Origin: an uncultured Clostridia bacterium | GTDB taxonomy: Bacteria; Bacillota; Clostridia; TANB77; CAG-508 | Assembly (NCBI GenBank): GCA_947649935.1 | Contig: CANSTR010000008.1 | Location: forward strand, 1 to 64,000 | DNA length: 64,000 nt | Direction of reading: 5' to 3' | Shown here: positions 37,747 through 47,187 of the stretch, piece after piece | Numbering within the stretch: position 1 is the stretch's first letter | Layout: each line of letters opens with the position of its first letter | The notes under the pieces: generated by a model | Told to the model about the DNA's origin: nothing | Databases searched by the model: none | The model's input: the letters and a program-made list of their open reading frames with translations, nothing else | Program-made: the position numbers and the translations under genes

Positions 37747-38766
37747 TTAAGTTGTTTTTCCTTTTTTAAACCTCAAATCCTCCCCAAAAAACCTCAAAAT
37801 TCGATAGTAACCAACGATTCTCGAAGAAATTCTGGTCGTGTAAATTTGTTGAATTTCTTCTGGTTTTAGGTTTGTGGAAATAATCGTTTTTGTTATTTTG
37901 TTGTTTTGGTTTAGCAAACGCGTGTTGAGAATGGTGAAAAGTTCGGTTATGTACAGGTCGCTTGTGCGCTCGGTTCCGAGGTCGTCGATGATGAGCAAAT
38001 CCGCTGTTAGAATATTGGTTGGCAAATCGAAATTGGAATTTTCCTTGTGAAATTTGGCGTCAATTAACTCATCAAACATGACGGGAGCCGTTTGGTACAA
38101 AACTGTTTTTCTTTGCAAAAGAAATTCATTGGCGATGCAGTTGGTGAGGAAGGTTTTGCCAAGACCAGTATTTCCTGTGAAAAGCAGATTTTTTTCGTTT
38201 GGGTCATCAAAATTTTGGATGAAATTTTCTGCTTTTTCTTTGATAATTTCCATATTTTCTTTTGGCGAAAGTTTAGATTTATACACTTCCGGATTTCTCT
38301 GGCTTGAAAAAATATTGGAATTAAATTTCGAAAAATTCTCTTTTTTCAAATTTCCCACATTCGATTTGTTATAATAAGCATCAAAAATTTTTTGCTTTAG
38401 ACAAGAACACAAAACGCTGTTGCCATCTTTTTCAACATAGCCAGTATCTTTGCAGTGCTTGCAAGAAAAACGAGGTTTTAAATAACTGCTATCTTTAACT
38501 AATTCTTTGATGAATTTATTTTTTTCTTTGATTAAATCATTTGATTGTTTCTTCAAATTTTCCAACAATTTTTTTTGCTCAGAAGCATTTTGCTGTTGCA
38601 AAATGGCTTGGGTGGTTTGGATAGAAAGGTGCGCCAATTCATTTTCGATTTCTGCTAAGCGTGGATTGGCAATCAGCAAATCGCGCTTTCTAGTTTCGGC
38701 AGCTTGTATGGCTTGGTTTCGGTTGATTTGGTATTCTTTTAAAATGGATTTGATGACATTGTCCAT
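37747..38766 (-). CDS. DnaC/DnaI-type helicase loader ATPase
   Basis: FSCKHCKDTGYVEKDGN; LLFTGNTGLGKTFLTNCIANEFLLQRKTVLYQTA; LLIIDDLGTE. Confidence 0.88.
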   Translation of the reverse strand: MDNVIKSILKEYQINRNQAIQAAETRKRDLLIANPRLAEIENELAHLSIQTTQAILQQQNASEQKKLLENLKKQSNDLIKEKNKFIKELVKDSSYLKPRFSCKHCKDTGYVEKDGNSVLCSCLKQKIFDAYYNKSNVGNLKKENFSKFNSNIFSSQRNPEVYKSKLSPKENMEIIKEKAENFIQNFDDPNEKNLLFTGNTGLGKTFLTNCIANEFLLQRKTVLYQTAPVMFDELIDAKFHKENSNFDLPTNILTADLLIIDDLGTERTSDLYITELFTILNTRLLNQNNKITKTIISTNLKPEEIQQIYTTRISSRIVGYYRILRFFGEDLRFKKGKTT

Positions 38767-38778
38767 GGCTTAACCTCC

Positions 38779-39747
38779 CTAGTTATCGTATAAAGCGTCC
38801 CAATTGTCGAACGTGCTTTGGGTGTATTCTAATTCAAATTTTTTGACTTGTTTTACTTTTTTTTCTTTCGTTTTTGTGGCATTTAGGTAGTTGTTGACCT
38901 CGTCAATGGTGGTTAATTCTTTTTCATGCCAGTCTGACAAAATGGTGTCTATGTATTTGAAATTGATGTTGCTTTTATTAGATGCTTTTTTTAAGGCAAT
39001 TTCAATGATGGACATGTCATATTTGTAATCGTCATGCCATTTTTGTACATATTCTTCATCGTATTGCGTAAGGTTACGTGGCAAATTTAATTTTTGAGCG
39101 ATTTCCTTGTTCAAACTTTTGACGTTTTCGCGGCGTGTGAAATAAGCCTCTAGGTCGTTGAACGTTTTGATGTTTTCTTTGCCCCAACCATCAGCCACAG
39201 TGGTTACATAAGGGCGAGTTAGCGCTTTTTTGTCAAAGGCATAATTAAATAAGCCAAGCATGACTTGGTCATCAAAACCGTATTTCTGGAACCATAATTC
39301 AATATCGGCATACCAAATAGGTGACATGGTTCCCGAGAAAAATTGCGCATTGATGCTGTCAATTACCTTGGCGCGATGTTTCGTTTCAGTACTTTTCTCA
39401 ATCGCCTCTGGTGAAAGGCTGACTTTTGGACTGTATAATTTATTGAGTTCCAATTCTTGCAAATTAACGATGGAATAGCCATCTGGTTTTTTGGTGAGCA
39501 AGCCTTCATTTTCCCAATATTTGATGGCTTCTTGAACCGTTGGAAAATCTAAATCAAGCGTTTTGGATAAATCATTGATTTTTACTTCACTGTTATGATT
39601 TGCCAAAAAAAGCACATAAAAATAAACCTTAACAAATTCACTTTTTGCTATAGGTAAATAATCTGTGAAAAAAATATCTGGTATTTCTGTACTCGAAAAT
39701 AAAAATGATTTACTGCTTGGATTTAGTTTCATAGTAATTGCCCCCAT
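38779..39747 (-). CDS. DnaD domain protein
   Basis: Two-domain DnaD-like: KWHDDYKYDMSIIEIALKKASNKSNINFKYIDTILSDWHEKELTTIDEV. Confidence 0.85.
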   Translation of the reverse strand: MGAITMKLNPSSKSFLFSSTEIPDIFFTDYLPIAKSEFVKVYFYVLFLANHNSEVKINDLSKTLDLDFPTVQEAIKYWENEGLLTKKPDGYSIVNLQELELNKLYSPKVSLSPEAIEKSTETKHRAKVIDSINAQFFSGTMSPIWYADIELWFQKYGFDDQVMLGLFNYAFDKKALTRPYVTTVADGWGKENIKTFNDLEAYFTRRENVKSLNKEIAQKLNLPRNLTQYDEEYVQKWHDDYKYDMSIIEIALKKASNKSNINFKYIDTILSDWHEKELTTIDEVNNYLNATKTKEKKVKQVKKFELEYTQSTFDNWDALYDN

Positions 39748-39865
39748 TTACTTGATATCTAAAATATTTTTCTTTCGTACAGCAAAGATATTATATCATT
39801 AGGATGAAAAAAAAACAATAACGAAAAAGATATTTGCCAATCAAACCCAGTAATACGTAAGAAAA

Positions 39866-39895
39866 AAACTATTAGCAGAGCCAATAGTTTTTTAT
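39866..39895 (-). terminator. hairpin terminator of PrgI-side operon
   Basis: AAAAAACTATT-N-AATAGTTTTTT. Confidence 0.6.
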
Positions 39896-39905
39896 CAGAA
39901 TATAA

Positions 39906-40187
39906 TTATTTTTTATACAAATAAAGATTTTGCTTTGTATAGAATTTAAAAATATAGATAACAACAGATACAATATTTTCATGACCAATTCCAACAATAC
40001 TGAACAGTAAGAATGGTAAATAACCTCCAATAAAAATGTAAATTTTCGTGGTTAGTGTATGAATGAGTGCATTCATTAAACTGTACAAAATGACTGCCCA
40101 GACACCATTTAAAATGGCGGTTTGGTAATCAATCAGGCCAAATAACTTTGGCTTGAATTTGTAGTTTTTTGGTATCATAAAATTCAT
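39906..40187 (-). CDS. PrgI/VirB3-like T4SS inner-membrane protein
   Basis: MNFMIPKNYKFKPKLFGLIDYQTAILNGVWAVILY; two TM. Confidence 0.65.
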   Translation of the reverse strand: MNFMIPKNYKFKPKLFGLIDYQTAILNGVWAVILYSLMNALIHTLTTKIYIFIGGYLPFLLFSIVGIGHENIVSVVIYIFKFYTKQNLYLYKK

Positions 40188-40199
40188 AATAGACCTCCC

Positions 40200-41069
40200 T
40201 TAAATTATATTTTTTAACTGATTATGGCTAAATTCAAAAATGTGGGCAAAAATTTCCTTGACATTGTAATGGCATTTTGCAATAATTGTGATGATGGCAA
40301 AATAAAGCAATTTTGACAAAATATCGCTTGCACTAAAGTCTAGGCAAAATCCTAAAACAATGACAATGGCAACAAAAATTTGCATAAAAAGTAAACACAA
40401 AAGTTGTTTTAACCAACCTTTGAAAAAACCGTCAAATCGGTTACAAACTAAGCTGATAAATGCAAAGGGAGAAATTAAGATTAAAATTTTAATTAGAATG
40501 TATCTGACTGAATAACTCAATAAAATATAAATCATTCCAATGGTAACACACATTTTTAAGATTCCATCAAATGAGAAAATTGTAAAATTTTCGATGGATG
40601 GATACAAATTTGAATGAATTGTATTGATTAAATTAGAGAACGTAATTTCAGAGCCAGTAATCGAATAGCCAATTTCTCGAATATAATCAGTAATCATTGA
40701 AAATAGATGAATGAGTCCTTCACAAATCCACAAAGAGGAATACATACAAGCGATGAAAATTACACTTTTAAAAAGGAATTGATAAGGGGAATCTATTTTC
40801 GAGTAAATCAAATGTGATACTGTAAAGTTCAAGATGTAAAAAATTAGAATTCCTAAGATCAAACTATTTGCAAGTAATAAAAGTCCATTATTAAAATCTG
40901 TACCAAGAAACTGTTGAAACTTGTTATTGTTTATCATATCTGAGTTAATAAACAAGATGCTGTCTAAGTTCGAATAGACAGTGTTGTCTATGGACGAGAA
41001 AATTTTGAAACATATCGTATTTAAAGAGTCGCAAATTAGACTCGTTAAATGAATGGTTTCCGTTTCCAA
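40200..41069 (-). CDS. TrbL/VirB6-like polytopic membrane protein
   Basis: Multiple TM; position between pilin-like and PrgI-like genes. Confidence 0.6.
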   Translation of the reverse strand: METETIHLTSLICDSLNTICFKIFSSIDNTVYSNLDSILFINSDMINNNKFQQFLGTDFNNGLLLLANSLILGILIFYILNFTVSHLIYSKIDSPYQFLFKSVIFIACMYSSLWICEGLIHLFSMITDYIREIGYSITGSEITFSNLINTIHSNLYPSIENFTIFSFDGILKMCVTIGMIYILLSYSVRYILIKILILISPFAFISLVCNRFDGFFKGWLKQLLCLLFMQIFVAIVIVLGFCLDFSASDILSKLLYFAIITIIAKCHYNVKEIFAHIFEFSHNQLKNII

Positions 41070-41078
41070 ATAAATCTC

Positions 41079-41411
41079 CTAAGTAGTTAAAACTGTACTA
41101 ATTAATGAAAGAATTAAATCAATGCATAAAATTAATACGTAAGAAGTGATACTTCCTTTGATTAAATTATTTGCGCGGTAAATTTTTTTCTCGTCGCCTA
41201 AGCTAAATTTTCGCATCAATAAACCAGTTGCAAGCGCTACTGCCGCAAAGGATGTTGCGATTTTTACAATGTAACCTTCTATTTTAGTAAATGCACCTGT
41301 TAAAGTGGAAACTAATTTTGGGTCAGCGGCATATACAATGTTGTTGAAGGTACAAAAAAGTATGATTGATACAATAAATGTATACATCAATAAAAGTTTT
41401 TTTCGTTTCAT
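41079..41411 (-). CDS. VirB2/TrbC-like pilin protein
   Basis: Signal peptide ...YAADPK then two hydrophobic segments. Confidence 0.6.
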   Translation of the reverse strand: MKRKKLLLMYTFIVSIILFCTFNNIVYAADPKLVSTLTGAFTKIEGYIVKIATSFAAVALATGLLMRKFSLGDEKKIYRANNLIKGSITSYVLILCIDLILSLISTVLTT

Positions 41412-41682
41412 TAAAAAACTCCTTTCTTAAAATAAATTGAGTAAAAACAAAATTTTTATCACCTCCAAATGAAATTTTTTTTAGTTGAAAAATTTGCATG
41501 AAATTGCAATGAAAACATTTAAAAACTGATGTGGAAATCAGTTAGAAAAAAGATTTCTTTTTCAAACTACAAATATAATAACACTTTTTTTTCATTTTGT
41601 CTATACTTTTTTGAAAATTTGTGATAAAATTTTATTATAATTTTAAATATTTGATAAAAAATAGAAAAATGGGAGGTAAAAA

Positions 41683-41865
41683 ATGATAGAAAAAACAACA
41701 AAAATAGGTGATTTATTAGAACAATATCCAGATAAAGCAGATATTTTATTAGAAGCAGGCATGCATTGTTTGGGTTGTCCTGCATCGCAAGCGGAAACAT
41801 TAGAGGAAGCATGCGACGTGCATGGGATTGATGTAGAAGAACTTGTCAAAAAGTTGAATGCCTAA
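41683..41865 (+). CDS. DUF1858-type protein
   Basis: IGDLLEQYPDKADILLEAGMHCLGCPASQAETLEEACDVHGIDVEELVKKLN. Confidence 0.88.
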   Translation: MIEKTTKIGDLLEQYPDKADILLEAGMHCLGCPASQAETLEEACDVHGIDVEELVKKLNA

Positions 41866-41879
41866 TGAAAAATAAAAAC

Positions 41880-41898
41880 GGCACGTTGGTTACGTGCC
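41880..41898 (+). terminator. hairpin
   Basis: GGCACGTtggttACGTGCC. Confidence 0.5.
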
Positions 41899-41904
41899 AA
41901 CTAT

Positions 41905-41981
41905 GCATCCATAGCTCAGTAGGATAGAGCGTCCGCCTCCTAAGCGGAAGGTCGCTGGTTCGATTCCAGTTGGGTGCACCA
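41905..41981 (+). tRNA. tRNA-Arg(CCU), CCA encoded
   Basis: gcatccatagctcagtaggatagagcgtccgcctCCTaagcggaaggtcgctggttcgattccagttgggtgcacca; acceptor, anticodon and T stems pair. Confidence 0.95.
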
Positions 41982-41982
41982 T

Positions 41983-42105
41983 TTTTTGAAAAATAATTGC
42001 AAAAAATGACATAAAATCAAAAGTTTTTGCAAATGTATTGCAAAAACTTGTCGAAACAAATATATTTTTGCAATAAGTTTGCAAAAACTTGACAAAAATA
42101 AATTT
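41983..42105 (+). repeat. three tandem 41-bp units, each with TTTTTGCAA-N5-TTGCAAAAA dyad
   Basis: Units start at 41983 (TTTTTGAAA...), 42024, 42065; the last contains the -35 TTGACA. Confidence 0.75.
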
Positions 42106-42117
42106 ATCCTCTATAAT
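42089..42117 (+). promoter_or_regulatory. promoter of second DUF4143 ATPase gene
   Basis: TTGACAaaaataaatttatcctcTATAAT, 17-bp spacer. Confidence 0.75.
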
Positions 42118-42136
42118 AATTGTGGGGGATGAAAAA

Positions 42137-43327
42137 ATGATAAATCGAAAAGAATATTTAGAAAAATTGATTCATTTTAAGGATAAAGAGTTAATAAAAG
42201 TTGTTACAGGAATTAGAAGATGTGGAAAATCAACGTTATTTCGATTGTATGTTGACTACTTATTACAAAATGGAATCGAGCAAAGCCAAATTATAAGAAT
42301 GAATTTGGAAGATCCAATTTATCACGAGATAGATGATTATTTAAAATTGTATCATTTTATAAAAGGAAAGTTACATCCAAGCAAGAAAAGTTATGTATTT
42401 TTAGATGAAGTGCAAAATGTTCCAGAATTTCAAAAAGCGGTAGACGGCTTATATATACAAAAGAACGTTGATTTATACATTACAGGTTCCAATGCGTTTT
42501 TGTTATCAGGAGAATTAGCAACATTGTTGTCTGGAAGATATGTGGAAATCAAAATGTTGCCACTTTCTTTTAAAGAATTTATAACCACTGAATCAGATTC
42601 TAGTGTTGATAGAATGTATCAAAAATATATTTCGTTTGGGTCATTTCCGTATGTTTTAAATTTTGAAAATATAGATGATGTAGATATGTATATCAAAGGA
42701 ATTTATGATTCAATTGTGCTAAAAGATATTATGGCGAGAAAAAAGTTTCCGGATTATCAAATATTACAAAGCATTATTTATTTTATGTTAGATAATATCG
42801 GAAATCTATTTTCTACCAATAAAATTGCAGACACCATGACTTCCAATGGACGCTCAATTAGTGTTCACACAGTAGAAAGTTATTTAACTGCATTTATGGA
42901 TTCCTTCATATTATATAAAGCAACAAGATATGATATCAAAGGAAAACAATATTTGAAAACAGGAGATAAATATTATGTTGCAGATTTAGGATTACGTTAT
43001 TTTATGCTTGGTCGAAAAGAAGAAGGGCGAGGACATGTGCTGGAAAACGTAGTTTATCTGGAACTATTAAGACGCGGTTATGATGTTTACATTGGCAAAA
43101 TAGACGATAATGAAATCGATTTTGTGGCGATTAATAGCAAAGGAATAGAATATTATCAAGTCGCAGAAACGGTAAGGGATGAAGCAACATTAGAAAGAGA
43201 ACTTAGAAGCTTGGATCATATTCCAGATCATTATCCGAAATATTTATTAACCATGGATATAGACCCTGAGACATCGTATAACGGCATACGAAAAATAAAT
43301 GTTTTAGATTGGTTGTTGGATAAATAA
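42137..43327 (+). CDS. AAA family ATPase, DUF4143-type (paralog)
   Basis: VVTGIRRCGKSTLFRLYVDYL; YVFLDEVQNVPEFQKAVDGLY; ITGSNAFLLSGELATLLSGRY. Confidence 0.88.
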   Translation: MINRKEYLEKLIHFKDKELIKVVTGIRRCGKSTLFRLYVDYLLQNGIEQSQIIRMNLEDPIYHEIDDYLKLYHFIKGKLHPSKKSYVFLDEVQNVPEFQKAVDGLYIQKNVDLYITGSNAFLLSGELATLLSGRYVEIKMLPLSFKEFITTESDSSVDRMYQKYISFGSFPYVLNFENIDDVDMYIKGIYDSIVLKDIMARKKFPDYQILQSIIYFMLDNIGNLFSTNKIADTMTSNGRSISVHTVESYLTAFMDSFILYKATRYDIKGKQYLKTGDKYYVADLGLRYFMLGRKEEGRGHVLENVVYLELLRRGYDVYIGKIDDNEIDFVAINSKGIEYYQVAETVRDEATLERELRSLDHIPDHYPKYLLTMDIDPETSYNGIRKINVLDWLLDK

Positions 43328-43348
43328 ATTTAAGAAGGGAAGGTTTTT

Positions 43349-44230
43349 ATGGGAAAATCAAAAGTTTATTTTTGCAAAGAAATGATGTCAGAAAGCGTTG
43401 TGAAAATGTATGAGGCACTTGGCAAAACATTGCCAGGAAAAGTTGCTGTCAAATTGCATTCTGGCGAAAAAGGAAATCAAAATTATATCAAACCAGAATT
43501 TGTAAAAGCAATAGTTGAAAAAGTGAAAGGAACGGTTGTAGAATGTAATACAGCGTATGACGGCGCAAGAAATTCCACAGAAAAACATGAAAAATTAATG
43601 AAAGAACATGGTTGGACGAAGTATTTTGATGTGGATATTTTAGATAGCGAAGGACCAGACAAAGTATTAGCGATTCCAAATGGAAAAGTAATCCAAGAAA
43701 ATTACGTAGGGAAAAATATTGAAAATTATGATTCTATGCTAGTTTTATCGCATTTTAAAGGGCATCCAATGGGTGGCTATGGCGGAGCCTTGAAACAATT
43801 ATCCATTGGTGTAGCTTCAACAGTAGGAAAAGTGTGGATTCATAGTGCAGGAACAGAAAAAGACCAGACGAAATTTTGGGACCATGTGGCTGAGCAAGAT
43901 AAATTTTTAGAAGCAATGGCAGATAGTGCAAGTTCGGTGGTTGACTATTTTAAGGGAAACATGGTATTTATCAATATTATGTGCAATATGAGTGTAGATT
44001 GCGATTGTTGCTCAGTTGCAGAAGACCCTTGCATGAAAGATATCGGAATTTTAGCATCATTAGACCCAGTTGCGATTGACCAAGCTTGTATTGATTTGGT
44101 AAAAAATTCAGATGACCCAGGAAAAGAGCATTTTTTAGAAAGAGTTCATTCGAGAAATGGAACCCATACAATTGATTGTGCAGCAGAACTTGGAATTGGT
44201 TCAAAAGAATATGAATTGATAGAATTATAA
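43349..44230 (+). CDS. DUF362 domain protein
   Basis: KVAVKLHSGEKGNQNYIKPEFVKAIV; SHFKGHPMGGYGGALKQLSIGVAS. Confidence 0.85.
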   Translation: MGKSKVYFCKEMMSESVVKMYEALGKTLPGKVAVKLHSGEKGNQNYIKPEFVKAIVEKVKGTVVECNTAYDGARNSTEKHEKLMKEHGWTKYFDVDILDSEGPDKVLAIPNGKVIQENYVGKNIENYDSMLVLSHFKGHPMGGYGGALKQLSIGVASTVGKVWIHSAGTEKDQTKFWDHVAEQDKFLEAMADSASSVVDYFKGNMVFINIMCNMSVDCDCCSVAEDPCMKDIGILASLDPVAIDQACIDLVKNSDDPGKEHFLERVHSRNGTHTIDCAAELGIGSKEYELIEL

Positions 44231-44255
44231 AAATTCAATTGAGGAGGAATGTTTT

Positions 44256-44818
44256 ATGGAAAAAACAAAAACAATGAAAAAGCCAAACGGTTTGGTAGAA
44301 ATCTTATCAAGCAGAAAAGCAAAGTATATCGTGGGAACGATTTTGCTAAGTGGCATAGGAATTGCGTTGCAAGAATTTTTCACATATTAGCAGGAAGCAG
44401 CGCAGGCGCAACTTTTTTACCAATGCATATTGCAGTTTTGATTGCAGCGTCTGTATTTGGAGCACTAAGTGCAAGCATTGTTGCAGGAAGTTCTGTTGTA
44501 TTTAGTTATTTATTAACAGGAATGCCAACTTTAGCAAGATTGCCCTATATGTTAATTGAGCTTGTGATTTATGCCGTTTTATTGAGTATCTTCAATAAGA
44601 AATGTAATACGTATATTGCCTTAATTGCAACAATTACTTTTGGTAGAATTTTGTATAGTGGCGTTTTGTTTGTAGCAATGAACATATTGGGTCTGCCAAC
44701 CTATGGAATATCAGTCCTACAAAGCATCCAAACAGGTTTGCCTGGAATTGTTATGCAACTAATTTGTGTACCTTTCATTGCTAAAATGATAAAGAATAAA
44801 ATTTCTTTAGGAGATTAA
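44256..44818 (+). pseudogene. ECF transporter S component, frameshifted
   Basis: Start with RBS gaggagg: MEKTKTMKKPNGLVEILSSRKAKYIVGTILLSGIGIALQEFFT then -1 frame HILAGSSAGATFLPMHIAVLIAASVFG; shift at GAATTTTTCAC. Confidence 0.65.
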
Positions 44819-44851
44819 AATGTCAATGCACATTTTGAAAAATTTGTCAAG

Positions 44852-44920
44852 TTGACATAAATATAAAAATATGATATAATGGAATTTAGGGGATATTTCA
44901 AAAAATATCTCCTATTTTTA
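44852..44920 (+). promoter_or_regulatory. promoter/micro-terminator element (copy d)
   Basis: TTGACA-17-TATAAT then GGGGATATTT-caaaa-AAATATCTCC. Confidence 0.6.
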
Positions 44921-44924
44921 CGCT

Positions 44925-44949
44925 ATAGGGGCGATTATCAATCGTCCGC
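44925..44949 (+). repeat. REP-like element (degenerate ATAG head)
   Basis: ataggggcgattatcaatcgtccgc. Confidence 0.7.
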
Positions 44950-45070
44950 CATAAAAAACATGACAATAATGGAAAAGAGAAAGATGAAAACCAATTTTTC
45001 ATAAATTTTGTTTACAATCCAAATGGGATATGTTATAATAAAATTGTATTTTTAAAAATGAGGTGAAAAA

Positions 45071-46084
45071 ATGAACCAGATTTTAGATTATAATCCGAAT
45101 AGTAAATCAAGCAAACCAAGTGGAGGTTCCGATAAAATTGTTCGCGTGTTTGCTGTGATTTTGATTATATTTGCCATAGCACTGATTTCGATTGTGGTAT
45201 ATGGGCGCGTTTCGAATCAAAAAGAAGTGGAAACATTGACCCAAGAAGCTACCAAAGCAAAAATTGATGTAAAGATTGATGCGACTACGGCAACGATTTC
45301 AGTTACGCATGATAAAAATATTGATAAATTAATTTATAGCTGGAACACAAGCGTGGAGCGCACTGTCAAAGGTGGTAATAAATTTATGGAAGAAACCATT
45401 GACATTCCTGCGGGAGAAAACACGTTGCATATTAAGGTTGTGGATGAAAATAAAGTAGAAACAACGTATGATGAAGAAGTCACAGCAGAGCAAGGAACAG
45501 ATATCATTAATCCAGTGATTGAATTTGAGCCAGCAGAAGGAAATAAATGGAAAGTTACAGCAACAGATGAAACAGCGATGGATTTTCTAACCTATCGTTG
45601 GAATGAAGACGAGGAGCAAACCGTGTATGCAGACGAAGGTGGCAAAGAAGTCAGCGTGGAAGTAGAAATTCCACTAGGCAAAAATGATTTAACGGTTGTG
45701 GCAGTGGACGCAAGCAATAATGTTTCCAATGAGCAAAAAAGTTTTACAGGTGTTGTGAAGCCCAATATTTCTGTCACTTTGTCAGAAGATGGAAAAAGTG
45801 TTAACATGAGAATTGACCATGAAAATGGAATTGAATCAGTTGGATTTAATTTTAATGATGTAGAATATCCAATTCAACTTCCAGAGGAAAATCCAAAAGT
45901 AGTTGAATTTCCAAAAGAATTGGAAGTTGGTTATAACCGAATTATTGTAACAGCAAAAAGTGTGGACGGAACCGAAAATAAATTTGATTGCTATTACAAC
46001 TATGGCGTAAGCGGCGACGGAAATCAAGAAAATAACACAAACGAAAATTCTAATAATGAAAATAATGAAGAAAATCGTGAATAA
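45071..46084 (+). CDS. membrane-anchored protein with Ig-like repeats
   Basis: N-terminal TM; repeated Ig-like segments ending ...VVAVDASNNVSNEQKSFTG; Asn/Glu-rich tail. Confidence 0.6.
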   Translation: MNQILDYNPNSKSSKPSGGSDKIVRVFAVILIIFAIALISIVVYGRVSNQKEVETLTQEATKAKIDVKIDATTATISVTHDKNIDKLIYSWNTSVERTVKGGNKFMEETIDIPAGENTLHIKVVDENKVETTYDEEVTAEQGTDIINPVIEFEPAEGNKWKVTATDETAMDFLTYRWNEDEEQTVYADEGGKEVSVEVEIPLGKNDLTVVAVDASNNVSNEQKSFTGVVKPNISVTLSEDGKSVNMRIDHENGIESVGFNFNDVEYPIQLPEENPKVVEFPKELEVGYNRIIVTAKSVDGTENKFDCYYNYGVSGDGNQENNTNENSNNENNEENRE

Positions 46085-46111
46085 CATCGGAAAAATAGTA
46101 GGAGAGAACAA

Positions 46112-47041
46112 ATGATACAAGATATTTATGTAATCGATGACAAAAATGAATTAACAAAAACGCTCAGCAATTTATTTGCTGAGCTCTATCAATATCGTTT
46201 TATTAATGTAAAAGCAGAAGAGTTGCAATTGGCGCTACGCAACATTCCTTCTTTAATCATTGTGGATGAGGACAATACCAATGTGGACATCATCGATATT
46301 TGCAAAACCATCCGTGATGACGACGACAACAACATCACGCCAGTTGCAGTCGTCAGTTCGAATATTGCAAAAGAGCACAGAATCAAAATTCTAGAAACTT
46401 CAGTGCAATATTTCATCAAAAAACCAATTGATGAGCAATATCTATTTTATACTGTCAAAAATATGATTGATTTGTTGTATGCCAACCGAAAAGTTAGCCC
46501 GCTAACAGGACTTCCCGGCAATGTGCAAATTCAGGCAGAAATGAAAAAAAGGTTGCTCAAACAAGAAATTTTTGCGATTTTGTACATCGATATTGATAAT
46601 TTCAAAGCCTATAATGATGTTTACGGCTTTGCCAGCGGTGACGAAATTATCAAATTTACGGCAAAAGTTATTTCAAAATATGTTCATAATGTAGAAAATA
46701 GTGATAATTTTGTAGGGCATATTGGTGGAGACGATTTTGTCGCCATCATTAGCAAAACCGACTACGATAAAGTTTGCCAAGAAATCATCATTGATTTTGA
46801 CAATGGCGTAGAACAATTTTATACGAGTGAAGATATTCAGCGAGGGTATGTAGAAATCGAAAACAGAAAAGGTATTCTAGAACAATTCCCGATGACAACG
46901 ATTTCAGTTGCCGTTGTTGAGGTAGATTCAGAGAATTTTAAATCGCCACTAGAAATTGGCGAAGTAGGAGCCCAAGTCAAACACAGGGCAAAATCCATTA
47001 TGGGAAGTGCCTATGTGATTAATCGAAGAAAACATATATAA
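46112..47041 (+). CDS. response regulator with GGDEF domain (diguanylate cyclase-like)
   Basis: YVIDDKNELT receiver; ILYIDIDNFKAYNDVYGFASGDEIIKF; GHIGGDDFVAII. Confidence 0.88.
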   Translation: MIQDIYVIDDKNELTKTLSNLFAELYQYRFINVKAEELQLALRNIPSLIIVDEDNTNVDIIDICKTIRDDDDNNITPVAVVSSNIAKEHRIKILETSVQYFIKKPIDEQYLFYTVKNMIDLLYANRKVSPLTGLPGNVQIQAEMKKRLLKQEIFAILYIDIDNFKAYNDVYGFASGDEIIKFTAKVISKYVHNVENSDNFVGHIGGDDFVAIISKTDYDKVCQEIIIDFDNGVEQFYTSEDIQRGYVEIENRKGILEQFPMTTISVAVVEVDSENFKSPLEIGEVGAQVKHRAKSIMGSAYVINRRKHI

Positions 47042-47187
47042 GAAAAATAAAAAAGTAAGTATGCGAAAACTAGAAGGAGATTTTCAAAGAAAAATAGAAA
47101 TAAATCGACTTTAAAGTAGATTTTAAAAATTGCCAAAAAAGGAAATTTTTAATAAAATACAAATAGTATAAAAGCGCATGAAAAGGA

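Noticed and set aside
24959-41411. Integrated conjugative element
   Set aside because: No relaxase, coupling protein, integrase or att repeats seen, and the T4SS-like genes are interspersed with pnp, gyrA and dnaC/dnaD-type genes.
44380-44392. Programmed -1 frameshift in the ECF S-component gene
   Set aside because: A_TTT_TTC is not a canonical X_XXY_YYZ heptamer and I see no stimulatory element; a one-base homopolymer change is simpler.
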